DNA of 64,000 nucleotides from Alphaproteobacteria bacterium (GTDB lineage: Bacteria > Pseudomonadota > Alphaproteobacteria > Micropepsales > Micropepsaceae). The notes beneath the pieces were generated by a model. The model searched no databases. It was not told the DNA's origin and saw nothing but the letters and a program-made list of their open reading frames with translations. Positions within the stretch are counted from its first letter, which is position 1. Every line of letters begins with the position of its first letter. Positions 14,270 through 23,451 of the stretch are shown here, piece by piece. The stretch covers positions 1 through 64,000 of the forward strand of contig JAFKEW010000050.1 of assembly GCA_017308375.1 (NCBI GenBank), given 5' to 3'. The translations under genes and the position numbers were made by a program.

Positions 14270-14998
14270 ATGAAGTCGGTTCTGGCCATTCGCCATGTGC
14301 ATTTCGAAGACCTCGGGGCCTTTGGGACTGCGCTCGAAACGGCGGGGTATACGATCCGCTATCGTGAAGCGGGGCTGGACTCAATCGAACCAACCGAGGC
14401 TGATGCGGCCGATCTTCTTGTTGTCCTCGGTGGACCGATTGGTGTCTACGACGATGGCCTGTATCCGTTCCTGCGCGAAACGGCCCGGCTACTGGAACGC
14501 CACCTGGCTGCTGGCCGCCGTACGCTTGGTATCTGTCTCGGCGCACAATTGATGGCGCATGTGCTGGGCGCCCGCGTTTATCCCGGAACGGCGAAGGAGA
14601 TCGGGTGGGCGCCGCTGTCCCTGACGCAGGCGGGTGAGCAAAGCCCTCTCAAACATCTGCGGGATATTTCCGTCCTCCACTGGCATGGCGACACCTTTGA
14701 CCTTCCTGCGGGCGCAGCGCGGCTGGCGTCTACCGCGCAAACCCTGAATCAGGCCTATGCGGTGGGCGATCACGCGCTGGGGTTGCAATTTCATCCGGAA
14801 GTCGAAGCGCGCAATTTCGAACGCTGGCTGATCGGCCATGCGTGCGAGATCGCAAGCGTACCGGGCTTGTCCGTGACCGGATTGCGCGAAGATGCCGCGC
14901 GCCATGCGGGAATAACGGTGGCACGGGCGGTGGACCTGCTTTCGGATTGGCTCGGCATCGGGCCGGGCGCCGGTATTCAACCGAAGGTGAACGCATAG
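14270..14998 (+). CDS. Class I glutamine amidotransferase
   Basis: A 242-residue protein with the class I amidotransferase triad: nucleophile Cys in GICLGAQLMAHVLGA and the His/Glu pair in LQFHPEVE. It resembles GMP-synthase-like amidotransferase domains that occur alone, and the acceptor substrate is unknown. The start MKSVLAIRHVHFEDLG at 14270 is preceded by GAGGTGG. It begins only 44 bases after the tRNA-Leu fragment, so its promoter region may have been altered by element insertion. It runs into dipZ tail to tail with a 22-base overlap. Confidence 0.85.
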   Translation: MKSVLAIRHVHFEDLGAFGTALETAGYTIRYREAGLDSIEPTEADAADLLVVLGGPIGVYDDGLYPFLRETARLLERHLAAGRRTLGICLGAQLMAHVLGARVYPGTAKEIGWAPLSLTQAGEQSPLKHLRDISVLHWHGDTFDLPAGAARLASTAQTLNQAYAVGDHALGLQFHPEVEARNFERWLIGHACEIASVPGLSVTGLREDAARHAGITVARAVDLLSDWLGIGPGAGIQPKVNA

Positions 14999-16692
14999 GC
15001 CTGCACGCCGGGATCGAGGAATTCGATCGTGAAGGTGTGATCCATGATCGGACCCTTTTGCCGGATCAGTTGATAGAGCCTTTGCTCGGTCACGCGTCCA
15101 TCTCCCGCACTGTTGCTGTCAACGCCGTGCGCGTTTCCGGGGGGCGCACTATCCAGTGTCACGCGGAAACGGACAGGGGTTTTTCCATCTGCGGACCCAA
15201 GTACCAGGTGAAGATCGCGGGCATGGAAGCGGAACGTGATTTTTCCTGGTGCGGTGTTGAGAACGGCCATTTGGCGGCCGATTGTCCAGCGCCCGTCAAG
15301 GCCCCATTGATTAAGCGTCAGTTGTGGTGGCAGCGCGTAAGAGAAGGGCGTGTCCTGCCGGATGGCGCCGGATGAAAAATTCTCTGCCCGTGCGTAGCCG
15401 ATATAGGTTTCTGGCGATGCCACATCCGATTGGCCGGATGCCTTTTCCGCGCCTGTGGCATTGGGGTTGACGATACCCGTTGGAACGTCGCGGTAACCTG
15501 CCTCCCGCAGGAGAGTCTGAACAATGCGTTCGGATTCGGCATAAGAACCTTCACCGAAATGGTGGGCACGAATACGCCCCTGCGCATCGACGAAATAGTG
15601 CGCTGGCCAGTATCTGTTGTCGAAGGCCCGCCAGATTGCGAGGTTGTCATCAATCGCAACCGGATAGGTAATGCCCAGATCGTACGTAGCGCGCCGCACA
15701 TTGGCGATGTCTTTTTCGAACGCGAATTCCGGCGCATGAACGCCAATCACCACCAGCCCGTGATCCTTGTATTTTTCCGCCCATGCACGCGTGTATGGCA
15801 GCGAACGCAGGCAATTGATGCAGGAATAGGTCCAGAAATCGATCAGGACGACTTTGCCGCGCAGGGCTTGCGGCGACAATGGTGGGGAGTTGAGCCACGC
15901 GGTTGCGCCGGCAAGCGAAGGCAGTTGACCCTCGACCGGCAAGCTGCTTCCCGCGATGCGGTAGGAATGCGTTGGCGCTGCGGGGCGAACCGTATCGACC
16001 AGGGCTTGCTCGACCTTTGATGTGCTGGCGAGCGACAGGCGCGTCAGCAATCCGGTGTCGAGGCCGGATGCGATGGCGGCAACGCCAAGCAAGACAGCAA
16101 TGCCAAGCCCCCGCCGCACCCACTCGCCGGCACCAAGGGATTGCTTCAGGGCCGCGAAAATCCGTCCCCCTGCCAGCAATGCGATAGCGAGAGAGCTTGC
16201 CGCGCCCGCTGCATAGGAAAGCAACAGCAATGTCGTATTTACACTGGCGCCCTGAATGGCTGCGCCCGTCAATACAAGGCCGAGTATGGGGCCGGCGCAT
16301 GGCGCCCAGAGCAGGCCGGTTGCAACACCTAAGACAAGCGAACCGCCCATGCCGCCGGACAAGGATGGATTTTGCGTCAGCCGGTTGCCGAGTGCGACCA
16401 GCGGGCGTGTCAGCCAATCTGACACTGTGCGCGACAAAAGCATGAGCGCGAACAACGCGAGCAGAACCAACGCGGCAATGCGCCCATATTGATTGGCGCG
16501 AACGGCCCATCCGCCACCGGCCGCCGCCAGCGTTGCTATAATCGCGAATGTCAGCGCCATGCCCGCGAGCAGCGGCAATCCGTTTTTCAGGAATGGCCTG
16601 TCGGCACGGGCAAAGACGAATGGCAGAACCGGAAGAATGCAGGGGCTCAGGATCGTCAGAACGCCGCCGAGATAGGAGAGAACGAAGAGCAT
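14977..16692 (-). CDS. dipZ: DipZ-like thiol-disulfide protein (CcdA plus thioredoxin domains)
   Basis: A 571-residue protein. Residues 1-230 are a CcdA-type membrane domain of about six segments, with the redox Cys residues in LSPCILPVLPF and LLWAPCAGPI. Residues 270-400 form a TlpA/redoxin-like thioredoxin domain with the motif FWTYSCINCLRSLPY (CxxC). The last 150 residues form the extra beta-rich domain typical of DipZ. It would carry electrons across the membrane to reduce periplasmic disulfides, as for cytochrome c maturation or oxidative repair. The gene is read away from rlmJ; the 160-base gap between them is the shared promoter region. Confidence 0.88.
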   Translation of the reverse strand: MLFVLSYLGGVLTILSPCILPVLPFVFARADRPFLKNGLPLLAGMALTFAIIATLAAAGGGWAVRANQYGRIAALVLLALFALMLLSRTVSDWLTRPLVALGNRLTQNPSLSGGMGGSLVLGVATGLLWAPCAGPILGLVLTGAAIQGASVNTTLLLLSYAAGAASSLAIALLAGGRIFAALKQSLGAGEWVRRGLGIAVLLGVAAIASGLDTGLLTRLSLASTSKVEQALVDTVRPAAPTHSYRIAGSSLPVEGQLPSLAGATAWLNSPPLSPQALRGKVVLIDFWTYSCINCLRSLPYTRAWAEKYKDHGLVVIGVHAPEFAFEKDIANVRRATYDLGITYPVAIDDNLAIWRAFDNRYWPAHYFVDAQGRIRAHHFGEGSYAESERIVQTLLREAGYRDVPTGIVNPNATGAEKASGQSDVASPETYIGYARAENFSSGAIRQDTPFSYALPPQLTLNQWGLDGRWTIGRQMAVLNTAPGKITFRFHARDLHLVLGSADGKTPVRFRVTLDSAPPGNAHGVDSNSAGDGRVTEQRLYQLIRQKGPIMDHTFTIEFLDPGVQAYAFTFG

Positions 16693-16853
16693 CTTGGCTC
16701 CCTGGGAGTCATGGCCGGAAACTACTCTGCCGAAGCCCTGCCCGTTCAGGCATCGGGGGTGCCACTACAATTAGCGCCCGGACAAGGCATTTCAATGCCG
16801 CGCATGGCGCTATCCCTTTCCCGTGCACGCATTTGTGATTATCAACGGCTTCG

Positions 16854-17690
16854 ATGAACTATCGTCATGCCTATCACGCCGGGAATTTCGCCGATGTGGT
16901 CAAGCATCTGGCCCTGTTGGCCGTGCTTCTCCATTTGCGCAAGAAGGCCTCGCCATTTGCCGTGATCGACAGTCATGCCGGGCGTGGGCTTTATGATCTG
17001 CGAGGCGAAGCCGCGCTGCGAACGGGTGAGGCCGCGGCGGGTATCGGGCGGTTGTTGCAGCAGCCGGCCGGTCTGCCACCCCTGCTGGAATATTATCTGG
17101 ATGTCGTGCGCGCCGCGGGTGATGGGCGCTATCCAGGATCGCCATGGCTCGCCGCACATCTTTTGCGAGACAGTGATCGGCTTATCGCTATCGAAAAGCA
17201 TCCCGAAGAACTTGCGGCGTTGGCGGATGTGCTTTCGGTATGTGCACACACGCGCGCGGTGGCGGGCGACGGCTATGCACGGTTACCGGGCCTTCTTCCA
17301 CCCAGGGAACGGCGTGGTACAATTCTGATCGATCCCCCCTTCGAAAAGGATGATGAGTTCGCGCGTGCCGCACAGACATTTGCGCATTGCTACAGCCGCT
17401 TTGCGACCGGCATCTATCTGCTCTGGTTTCCGCTCAAAACGTCAGCGCAGGCTGAATCTTTCATGGCAGAAATATTGAATTGCGGTGTTCGCAAGGCGCT
17501 GCGCCTGGATATCGAAGTGGCTGGCGCGGGTGATGGTGAAAAGAGCCGCCTGCGCAAGGCCGGGCTTGTGATCGTAAACCCGCCATTCGGGTTCGACGCT
17601 CAGATGCAGGAAGCGGGTGCCGCCTTGGCGGACCGTCTTGGTCCCGATGCGCGGCTTTCTCTGGTATGGCTGGCGGGCGAGGGGCTTTGA
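16854..17690 (+). CDS. rlmJ: 23S rRNA (adenine-2030-N6)-methyltransferase
   Basis: A 278-residue protein starting MNYRHAYHAGNFADVVKHLA, the signature start of RlmJ, followed by the SAM-binding region (AVIDSHAGRGLYDL) and the catalytic DPPF motif (ILIDPPFEKDDEF). It methylates A2030 of 23S rRNA on protein-free precursor. Length agrees with the family. Single-gene unit, divergent from dipZ. Confidence 0.93.
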   Translation: MNYRHAYHAGNFADVVKHLALLAVLLHLRKKASPFAVIDSHAGRGLYDLRGEAALRTGEAAAGIGRLLQQPAGLPPLLEYYLDVVRAAGDGRYPGSPWLAAHLLRDSDRLIAIEKHPEELAALADVLSVCAHTRAVAGDGYARLPGLLPPRERRGTILIDPPFEKDDEFARAAQTFAHCYSRFATGIYLLWFPLKTSAQAESFMAEILNCGVRKALRLDIEVAGAGDGEKSRLRKAGLVIVNPPFGFDAQMQEAGAALADRLGPDARLSLVWLAGEGL

Positions 17691-17845
17691 TCCAGCAGGC
17701 GCCTTGCATGGACCGGTCGGTCAAGCGCGCTATGCTTCTCTAAGCTATTGTAGAAAATAGATTATTTTCATAGCGAGTGCCGCCGTCTGGCTTTGGCGCA
17801 ACCGCTTGCAGCGGACGGGCACCGCGGATATGGTCCGGCCCCTTC

Positions 17846-17935
17846 GGACAGGTGGTCGAGTGGTTGAAGGCACCGCACTCGAAATGCGGCATACGGGCAA
17901 CCGTATCGTGGGTTCGAATCCCACCCTGTCCGCCA
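17846..17935 (+). tRNA. tRNA-Ser (anticodon CGA)
   Basis: Acceptor arms GGACAGG and CCTGTCC pair perfectly, followed by G and the encoded CCA. The anticodon stem CCGCA/TGCGG holds the loop CTCGAAA, giving anticodon CGA. The long variable arm (TACGG-GCAA-CCGTA) is of class II type and the T arm is GTGGG TTCGAAT CCCAC. Complete and probably functional. Confidence 0.95.
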
Positions 17936-18340
17936 GCCACCCCTGTAACTCGTCTCTGAAGTGATAGTTGGCCTGCAACGGGCGGCTGCGGCGGGGTTTT
18001 TGAGAGACATTCTTGTTCTGTCGGGCGTGACGGGCTGTTTCGGAGGCTGGTGTTAGGGGCCTACGGGGTAGCTGTCTCTTGCCTGCAGGAGCAAGGTTGG
18101 GTTTGGTGATAACAGGGAATTTTCTGCAGTTCTGGCCAAAAAACAGGGGTTCGAAAGGACCATGCCCGAAGGCTGATCTTCTTTGCCTTTGTGTTTTAAG
18201 GGCTTGTGAAGGCGTTCGGCACTTTCCTGTTATTGTGCAGAACAGGATGCACTGTCTGCAATATCAGGATGAGAACGCGCCGCAACAGGGGCTGTTCGAC
18301 GGAACAAGGGGGCGCGGGTGTGTTCGCGGTGATGTTGTGA
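17936..18340. other. Non-coding gap between tRNA-Ser and the recombinase module
   Basis: About 400 bases with no convincing gene. A GC-rich stretch followed by TTTTT (near 17985-18002) could be a terminator for the tRNA. A short GGGGTTCGAA near 18147 recalls a T loop but no tRNA can be folded around it. It may contain one end of the serine-recombinase module, but no clear duplicated site is visible. Confidence 0.4.
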
Positions 18341-19960
18341 TCAGGGATTGGCGGTGCATGCATACATGCCTTCGCCGGAAAGCTCTTCACCTCTAAGCAG
18401 AGCGGCTTGCGCATGCCATGAGAGCGGGATCGGATTTGCCATGAGCTGTGACAGCGTGAGGCCTGGTGGCTGGCGGCCGGCGAGAATGGCTTTTTGCAGA
18501 TCGGGAGCGAGGAATGCGAGGCGGAGCAGGCGGCGTTCATAGGGGGAAGCCGGAACGGCATCAAGAAACGGAAAGCCCTGTGCGCCATGCCTAACCAGGG
18601 TATGCGCTGCGCGCAGGGCCTTGATCAGCACGCGGTCGGGCCGTGCGGGGGAGGTCTTGCTAGCGATGATCCATGTGCGCCCACCCCTAAGCTGCACGCG
18701 AACAGGAACCACAAGGCGAAGTCTTGAAGGATCTGCGGGATCGACGGCGGCGTGCTCGTCATCGCCGATCCGGCTTTGGACTTCTGGAAGGTAATGAGCC
18801 GGCAACAGGATTTGCAGTGACCGGGGATGGACTTCGAGGCGAAGGATCAGTGTCAGCGGGTCGGTTTGTGCAGATCCAGTGGTGCGGTGGACAATATTGG
18901 TAAGCTGTGTCTCGAGTGCTACGGCGGCCACGCGGCGGATGACATTAGACTCTCCAGCCGGGCGGCGTCCCTGCTGCAGGGAGGCCGAGACATAGTAGCG
19001 ATAGCGCTTGCCACGTGCGCCTTTGGCGAAGGTTGGTGACATCGACTCGCCGTCGCAATCGAATATCCGACCGGTCAGCAGAGCGCCGGCAGTCTGGCGC
19101 GTGCTAGTGAAACGGCGGACGTTGGAGTCGAGCATTTGCTGCACGGCCTCAAACTGGTCCGCATTGACAATGGCCGGATGCATGCCGGGATAAACCTTGC
19201 CCTTATGGGCGATCATGCCGAGATAGGTGCGGTTGCGCAGCAAATGAAACAACGCGCCCCGGCTGAAGCGCTTGCCGCCAACCATCTTGCCTTTGCGCGT
19301 GAGGCGCGACTTGGATCGGATAGCGTGCGTGTCGAGCCAGCGTTCCAAGGCATGGACCGAACCAAGCTCGAGGTAGGTCCCAAAGATGAGGCGGACTGTA
19401 GCAGCTTCGGCTTCGTTGACGATCAATGCCCGGTCTTGAGCGGGGGCGTCATAGCCGAGTGGCAATGTTCCCCCCATCCACATGCCTTTGGCTTTCGAGG
19501 CTGCGATCTTGTCACGGATGCGTTCGCTGGTGACTTCGCGTTCGAACTGGGCAAAGGACAGGAGCACGTTGAGGGTCAGCCGCCCCATAGAAGTGGTGGT
19601 ATTGAAGGCCTGGGTGACGCTGACGAAGCTGACATTGTGACGATCGAATAGTTCGACCATGCGGGCAAAGTCGGCGAGAGAGCGGGTGAGTCGGTCAATC
19701 TTGTAGACGACCACGACGTCGATCTTGCCGGCGGCGATATCGGTCAGCAGGCGTTGCAAGGCGGGGCGTTCCATGGAGCCCCCGGAAAAGCCGCCATCGT
19801 CATAGGCGGTGGCGATGGTGCGCCAGCCTTCGCCGGTCTGGCTCACAACATAGGCGGCGCAGGCTTCCCGCTGGGCATCGAGGCTGTTGAACGCCTGTTC
19901 GAGGCCTTCTTCGGTCGATTTGCGGGTATAGAGGGCACAACGCCGCAGAGCTTTTGTCAT
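18341..19960 (-). CDS. Large serine recombinase
   Basis: A 539-residue recombinase. The N-terminal resolvase domain has the catalytic Ser in CALYTRKSTEEGLEQAF and the conserved YKIDRLTRSLADFARMVELF; then come the recombinase domain (LPLGYDAP; YLGMIAHKGKVYPGMH) and a basic C-terminal region. The Cys-rich zinc ribbon usual in this class is reduced to a single Cys (FDCDGESM). The start at 19960 is chosen because MTKALRRCALYTRKS is the typical start and it overlaps the DUF2924 gene by 4 bases (ATGA). It probably moves the module it belongs to. Confidence 0.88.
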   Translation of the reverse strand: MTKALRRCALYTRKSTEEGLEQAFNSLDAQREACAAYVVSQTGEGWRTIATAYDDGGFSGGSMERPALQRLLTDIAAGKIDVVVVYKIDRLTRSLADFARMVELFDRHNVSFVSVTQAFNTTTSMGRLTLNVLLSFAQFEREVTSERIRDKIAASKAKGMWMGGTLPLGYDAPAQDRALIVNEAEAATVRLIFGTYLELGSVHALERWLDTHAIRSKSRLTRKGKMVGGKRFSRGALFHLLRNRTYLGMIAHKGKVYPGMHPAIVNADQFEAVQQMLDSNVRRFTSTRQTAGALLTGRIFDCDGESMSPTFAKGARGKRYRYYVSASLQQGRRPAGESNVIRRVAAVALETQLTNIVHRTTGSAQTDPLTLILRLEVHPRSLQILLPAHYLPEVQSRIGDDEHAAVDPADPSRLRLVVPVRVQLRGGRTWIIASKTSPARPDRVLIKALRAAHTLVRHGAQGFPFLDAVPASPYERRLLRLAFLAPDLQKAILAGRQPPGLTLSQLMANPIPLSWHAQAALLRGEELSGEGMYACTANP

Positions 19961-20373
19961 CGGCGTGTTCCCCGCAATCCGAAGAAGCGCGGCCCGTTCC
20001 ATCGGCTGCCTGCGATCGCTGTCGCTGCGGCGGATAGGCTTCGGTAGACCTTGCCTTCGAGGTGGAAGCCGTCTTCGTGGACCACGACTTCGACAACCTT
20101 GCCCTGCCATTCGCGGCGAAGCCTTGCGCCCACACCCAATTCGAGGCCTTCGCTCTGGATACGTCCGCGCTTGCGCAGCTGACGGCAAAGATTGGGGTCG
20201 AGGCCTGCGGAACGCAGTGCCTGGATGCGCCAGGCGAGGGAGAGGCGCAGCAACGCGACTGATCTCAGTTTTGGTGGCGGACCGAACCGGGTCCGCCACG
20301 CGGCGCGCAGGCCCTCTAGATCGAGGTGACTGAGCTTCTCGATGTCTTCTTCGATGCCACTTGTGCACTCCAT
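19957..20373 (-). CDS. DUF2924 domain protein
   Basis: A 138-residue protein with the DUF2924 core: LEGLRAAWRTRFG, then LRLSLAWRIQAL, and a C-terminal SRWNGPRFFGLR. The Tyr/Trp-Asn-Gly-Pro ending recalls small nuclease- or DNA-binding-like proteins, but no activity is established. It is placed between a DUF3489 gene (1-base TGATG overlap) and the serine recombinase (4-base overlap), a three-gene order that I know recurs in Alphaproteobacteria. Confidence 0.82.
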   Translation of the reverse strand: MECTSGIEEDIEKLSHLDLEGLRAAWRTRFGPPPKLRSVALLRLSLAWRIQALRSAGLDPNLCRQLRKRGRIQSEGLELGVGARLRREWQGKVVEVVVHEDGFHLEGKVYRSLSAAATAIAGSRWNGPRFFGLRGTRR

Positions 20374-20657
20374 CAGGCGGCCTCGATGCGATAACGGCGT
20401 TCGCCATCGCTACGCTGGGAAAGAATCTGGTAGCCCTTCTTCTTGAGGGCACCGGCGAGTGCACCGCGAACCGAGTGATGCTGCCAGCCGGTTGCGGTGA
20501 CGAGTTCTGCGAGGCTTGCGCCTTCCGGCTTTTGCAGAAGCCTCACCATCCGATCAAGCTTGGTGGTTCGCGCCGCCTGTGTGGGCGGTTCTGGCGCGAG
20601 CAATGCGGTGTGTCCCTGCAGCTTGGTGCGGGTCCGCCTGGTTCTTTTGAGTGTCAT
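20373..20657 (-). CDS. DUF3489 domain protein
   Basis: A 94-residue basic protein. The C-terminal half has KLDRMVRLLQKPEGASLAEL, then VTATGWQHHSVRGALAGALK and KKGYQI, a winged-helix-like DUF3489 pattern. DNA binding is likely from the fold but the target is unknown. The start MTLKRTRRTRTKLQG at 20657 gives the usual family size. It is the first gene of the recombinase operon and faces the methylase gene across a 170-base divergent promoter region. Confidence 0.82.
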   Translation of the reverse strand: MTLKRTRRTRTKLQGHTALLAPEPPTQAARTTKLDRMVRLLQKPEGASLAELVTATGWQHHSVRGALAGALKKKGYQILSQRSDGERRYRIEAA

Positions 20658-20827
20658 GGATCTCTCCCGGGTTGGTGCGACGCTCCTCTGCGCCGCTACC
20701 AGGAAAGGCCCGGAAGCCGGGCAGCAGCAGCAACGCTCTTCCTGTGGGTGAAGTCCAGTCATGGTGGAGGATGTATTGCCGGAGGCGGTATCATTCCGGG
20801 TAGGGACCCAGACTTGGAGCCGTAGTA

Positions 20828-22097
20828 ATGCTGACAGCTGCCACATCTTCGACAGAACTCGTGATTGTCTATCGGTGCCCTGACGATCTGGTTCCTGACC
20901 CGCGCAACGCCCGCACCCATCCGAAGCGGCAGATCGAGCAGATCATCGCTTCCATCCGTGAGTTCGGCTTTACTAATCCCATTTTGGCCGATCCTGACGG
21001 TACCATCATTGCAGGGCATGGGCGGCTGCTGGCGGCCAGATCGATGGCGCTGGAGCAAGTTCCCGTGATTGAGCTGGCGAACCTCTCTGACGACCAGAAG
21101 CGGGCGCTGCGGATCGCCGATAACAAGATCGCGCTTGGTGCGGGCTGGGATCTGGATCTGCTCAAGGTGGAGTTGTCCGATCTGTCCATCAATCTCGATC
21201 TGACACTCACCGGTTTTTCCACCGGCGAGATTGATGTTCTACTCAATGACAACGAGGATCCGGCCGATGACGTCATTCCGGCGGTTCCGGCCACGCCCCG
21301 CACCAGGCCGGGCGATATCTGGATATTGGGTGAGCATCGTATCGGTTGTGGTGATGGCCGCGATTCTACCTTCCTCAGGGCAGTCGTGGGAGGGGACAGG
21401 AGTGTGGATGTTGCGTTCCTCGACCCGCCATACAATGTCCGCATCAATGGCCATGCCAATGCGAAGGGACGCCATCGCGAGTTTGCGATGGCCTCTGGCG
21501 AGATGAGCGGGGAAGCATTCCGGACCCTTCCTTGTCGATACGTTGGGGGCATGCGCAGGCGTTTCCCGCGATGGTGCCGTCCACTTCGTGTGCATGGACT
21601 GGCGGCACATGGATGACGTCAGTGCCGCTGGCCGGACGATTTATGGTGATCTTCTGAACCTCTGCATCTGGCACAAGTCCAACGCCGGGATGGGTTCGCT
21701 CTATCGCTCCAGGCATGAACTCATCTTTGTCTACAGGGTCGGCAAGACGCAGCACTTTAACGCAGTTGAACTTGGCCGGCATGGGCGCAACCGGACCAAC
21801 GTCTGGGACTATGCCTCGGTCAACTCGCTCAAGGGCAGCCGGCGTGAGGATTTGGCGCTGCATCCGACGGTCAAGCCGACGGCGCTAGTTGCCGATGCAA
21901 TCCAGGATGTGACGCGGCGCGGAGATATGGTGCTCGATATCTTCCTAGGCTCGGGAACCACCCTGATTGCAGCCGAGCGTGTCGGACGGCGGTGCCGCGG
22001 AATCGATATCGACCCTGGCTATGTCGATGTCGCGATCGATCGTTGGGTGGCGATGACCGGCAAGGAGCCGCAGCTTGTGGGGGATAGAGACCAATGA
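20828..22097 (+). pseudogene. ParB-domain DNA methyltransferase, broken by a one-base insertion
   Basis: Residues 1-100 are a ParB-like domain (YRCPDDLVPDPRNARTHPKR; IIAGHGRLLAARSMAL). A beta-class N6/N4 methylase follows with motif IV DPPY (VAFLDPPYNV). The frame is lost near 21525: ACCCTTCCTT in place of ACCTTCCTT puts the rest (21543-22097) in another frame, where it continues LGACAGVSRDGAVHFV and ends with HPTVKPTALVADAI and the SAM motif FLGSGTT. Without the extra C it would be one protein of about 420 residues. It is a real frameshift or a sequencing error; as read, the first product ends at 21616. Confidence 0.8.
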
Positions 22098-22666
22098 GCG
22101 GGGCCGGCGCGAAAGGCCCGCCGGTTGCACACCGTTTCCGGAAAGGTACGAGTGGCAATCCGAAGGGCCGTCCCAGAGAAAGTACCCCTGAAACTGCCCG
22201 GTCAGCCTTTGATATCGTTGTCGAGAGGACGCTGACCATCACGCGTGGCGGAGTGGAACGTGACGTAACCCTGGAAGAGGCCCTGCAACACCGCACCTAT
22301 CAGGATGCACTGGCAGGCAATCGTCCTGCACGTCGGGAAATCCTTAGAATGATTGCGAAGCGCGAGAAATGGCTTTCCAGAAAACATACTAAGGTGAACA
22401 AGCTGGTTGAGCGCAAAATTGTATCATCCGATCCGGACAACGCCCATCAAGCTCTGCTTCTTCTCGGTATAGCGAGGCTTGACCCCAAATGGGCTGGCGA
22501 CAAGCACGATGAGTATGAGCGACTGCTGCTTGAGCCTTGGGCCGTACAAGCGGCCCTCCGCCGCCGCAGGGGTGGCCACCGCCTCACGGACAAGGAGAAG
22601 GCCGAGATCATCCGTTGCACGTCTGATGCGGGCACCTTGCGCTGGCCCCGAGGCACCACACCATGA
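22094..22666 (+). CDS. DUF5681 domain protein, first copy
   Basis: A 190-residue basic protein with the DUF5681 signature FRKGTSGNPKGRPRES near residue 16. The rest is helical (VTLEEALQHRTYQDALAGNR; ILRMIAKREKW). DUF5681 proteins usually sit beside methylases and terminase-like genes on prophage-related elements; their role is unknown. It overlaps the end of the methylase frame by 4 bases and the second copy by 4 bases. Confidence 0.82.
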   Translation: MSGAGAKGPPVAHRFRKGTSGNPKGRPRESTPETARSAFDIVVERTLTITRGGVERDVTLEEALQHRTYQDALAGNRPARREILRMIAKREKWLSRKHTKVNKLVERKIVSSDPDNAHQALLLLGIARLDPKWAGDKHDEYERLLLEPWAVQAALRRRRGGHRLTDKEKAEIIRCTSDAGTLRWPRGTTP

Positions 22667-23229
22667 AGTCGAGCAATCCGCCCAGCAGGCATAGCACCGG
22701 CTATCGCAAGCCCCCCGCTACCTGCCGCTTCCCCAAAGGCCGGAGCGGCAATCCAAAGGGCCGCCCCCGTGGCCGACACAGTGAGGCGCCTTACGAGGCC
22801 GTTCTTGGTCAGCTGGTGACACTGCGGGAGTGTGGCGTCGAACGCCGGGTTACGGCAGCGGAAGCTTTCCTGCTGCACATGGCTAAGCGCGGTCTCGAGG
22901 GCGATGGTGCTGCTGCGCGGGCAGCTATGACCGCAATCGAGGAGGCACGTGCGAGACGATCGGACCAGGATGATTCAGGAATAGAAATGATCGAGGTTGT
23001 TGCCGTTGCACCTGGCAGCGTCAACACGGCGCTCCAACCACTCCGCATGGCGCGAATGCTCGACCGCTATCGCGACACCGCGCACATGGCTCTGGAGCCC
23101 TGGATCGTCGAAGCAGCGCTCGTTCGTCTTGACAGGCATCTCTCCATCACGGAGCAAGTCATCGTGTTGCGCGCCACCCGCACACCCGCAAAGGTCAAAT
23201 GGCCAGATTGGTGGAAGGCCAAGGCGTAA
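22663..23229 (+). CDS. DUF5681 domain protein, second copy
   Basis: A 188-residue paralogue of the preceding gene: CRFPKGRSGNPKGRPRGR near residue 20, RVTAAEAFLLHMAKRGLEGD in the middle and EPWIVEAALVRLDRHLS near the end (compare LEPWAVQAALRRRRG in copy 1). The two differ enough that duplication is old. The tail VKWPDWWKAKA parallels the first copy's TLRWPRG, so the C-termini align. No terminase follows, as would be expected in a full prophage. Confidence 0.82.
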   Translation: MKSSNPPSRHSTGYRKPPATCRFPKGRSGNPKGRPRGRHSEAPYEAVLGQLVTLRECGVERRVTAAEAFLLHMAKRGLEGDGAAARAAMTAIEEARARRSDQDDSGIEMIEVVAVAPGSVNTALQPLRMARMLDRYRDTAHMALEPWIVEAALVRLDRHLSITEQVIVLRATRTPAKVKWPDWWKAKA

Positions 23230-23264
23230 AGTTCAGGTCATGACCATCCGCCATCACGCGCTAA

Positions 23265-23297
23265 GCTCCAGTGTCGTTCCCGCGAAGGCGGAAATCC
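23265..23297. repeat. REP-like inverted repeat fragment
   Basis: TTCCCGCGAAGGCGGAA is a short palindrome of the dispersed kind seen in many Alphaproteobacteria (TTCCCGCG...CGGGAA). Only one copy is in this window. The stretch 23230-23451 has no other recognisable feature. Confidence 0.4.
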
Positions 23298-23451
23298 ATT
23301 TTATCCTCCTCGTATGCCGCCGGAATACGGGCAGTACGGGACGTCCGGGCGATTTTATCATGATAATATACACTATAGATATTTGCTTTATGCCATCGGC
23401 AATCAGGCTGTATCTTTCTGGGCGGTTGCTGGCACGGTAGGAGGTATTGCT

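Noticed and set aside
18140-18160. T-loop-like GGGGTTCGAA near tRNA-Ser
   Set aside because: No acceptor, D or anticodon arms can be found around it.
18341-23229. Reading the DUF3489-DUF2924-recombinase-methylase block as an antiphage defence system
   Set aside because: The recombinase and DUF5681 genes fit a mobile module better, there is no restriction or effector nuclease gene, and the methylase frame is broken.
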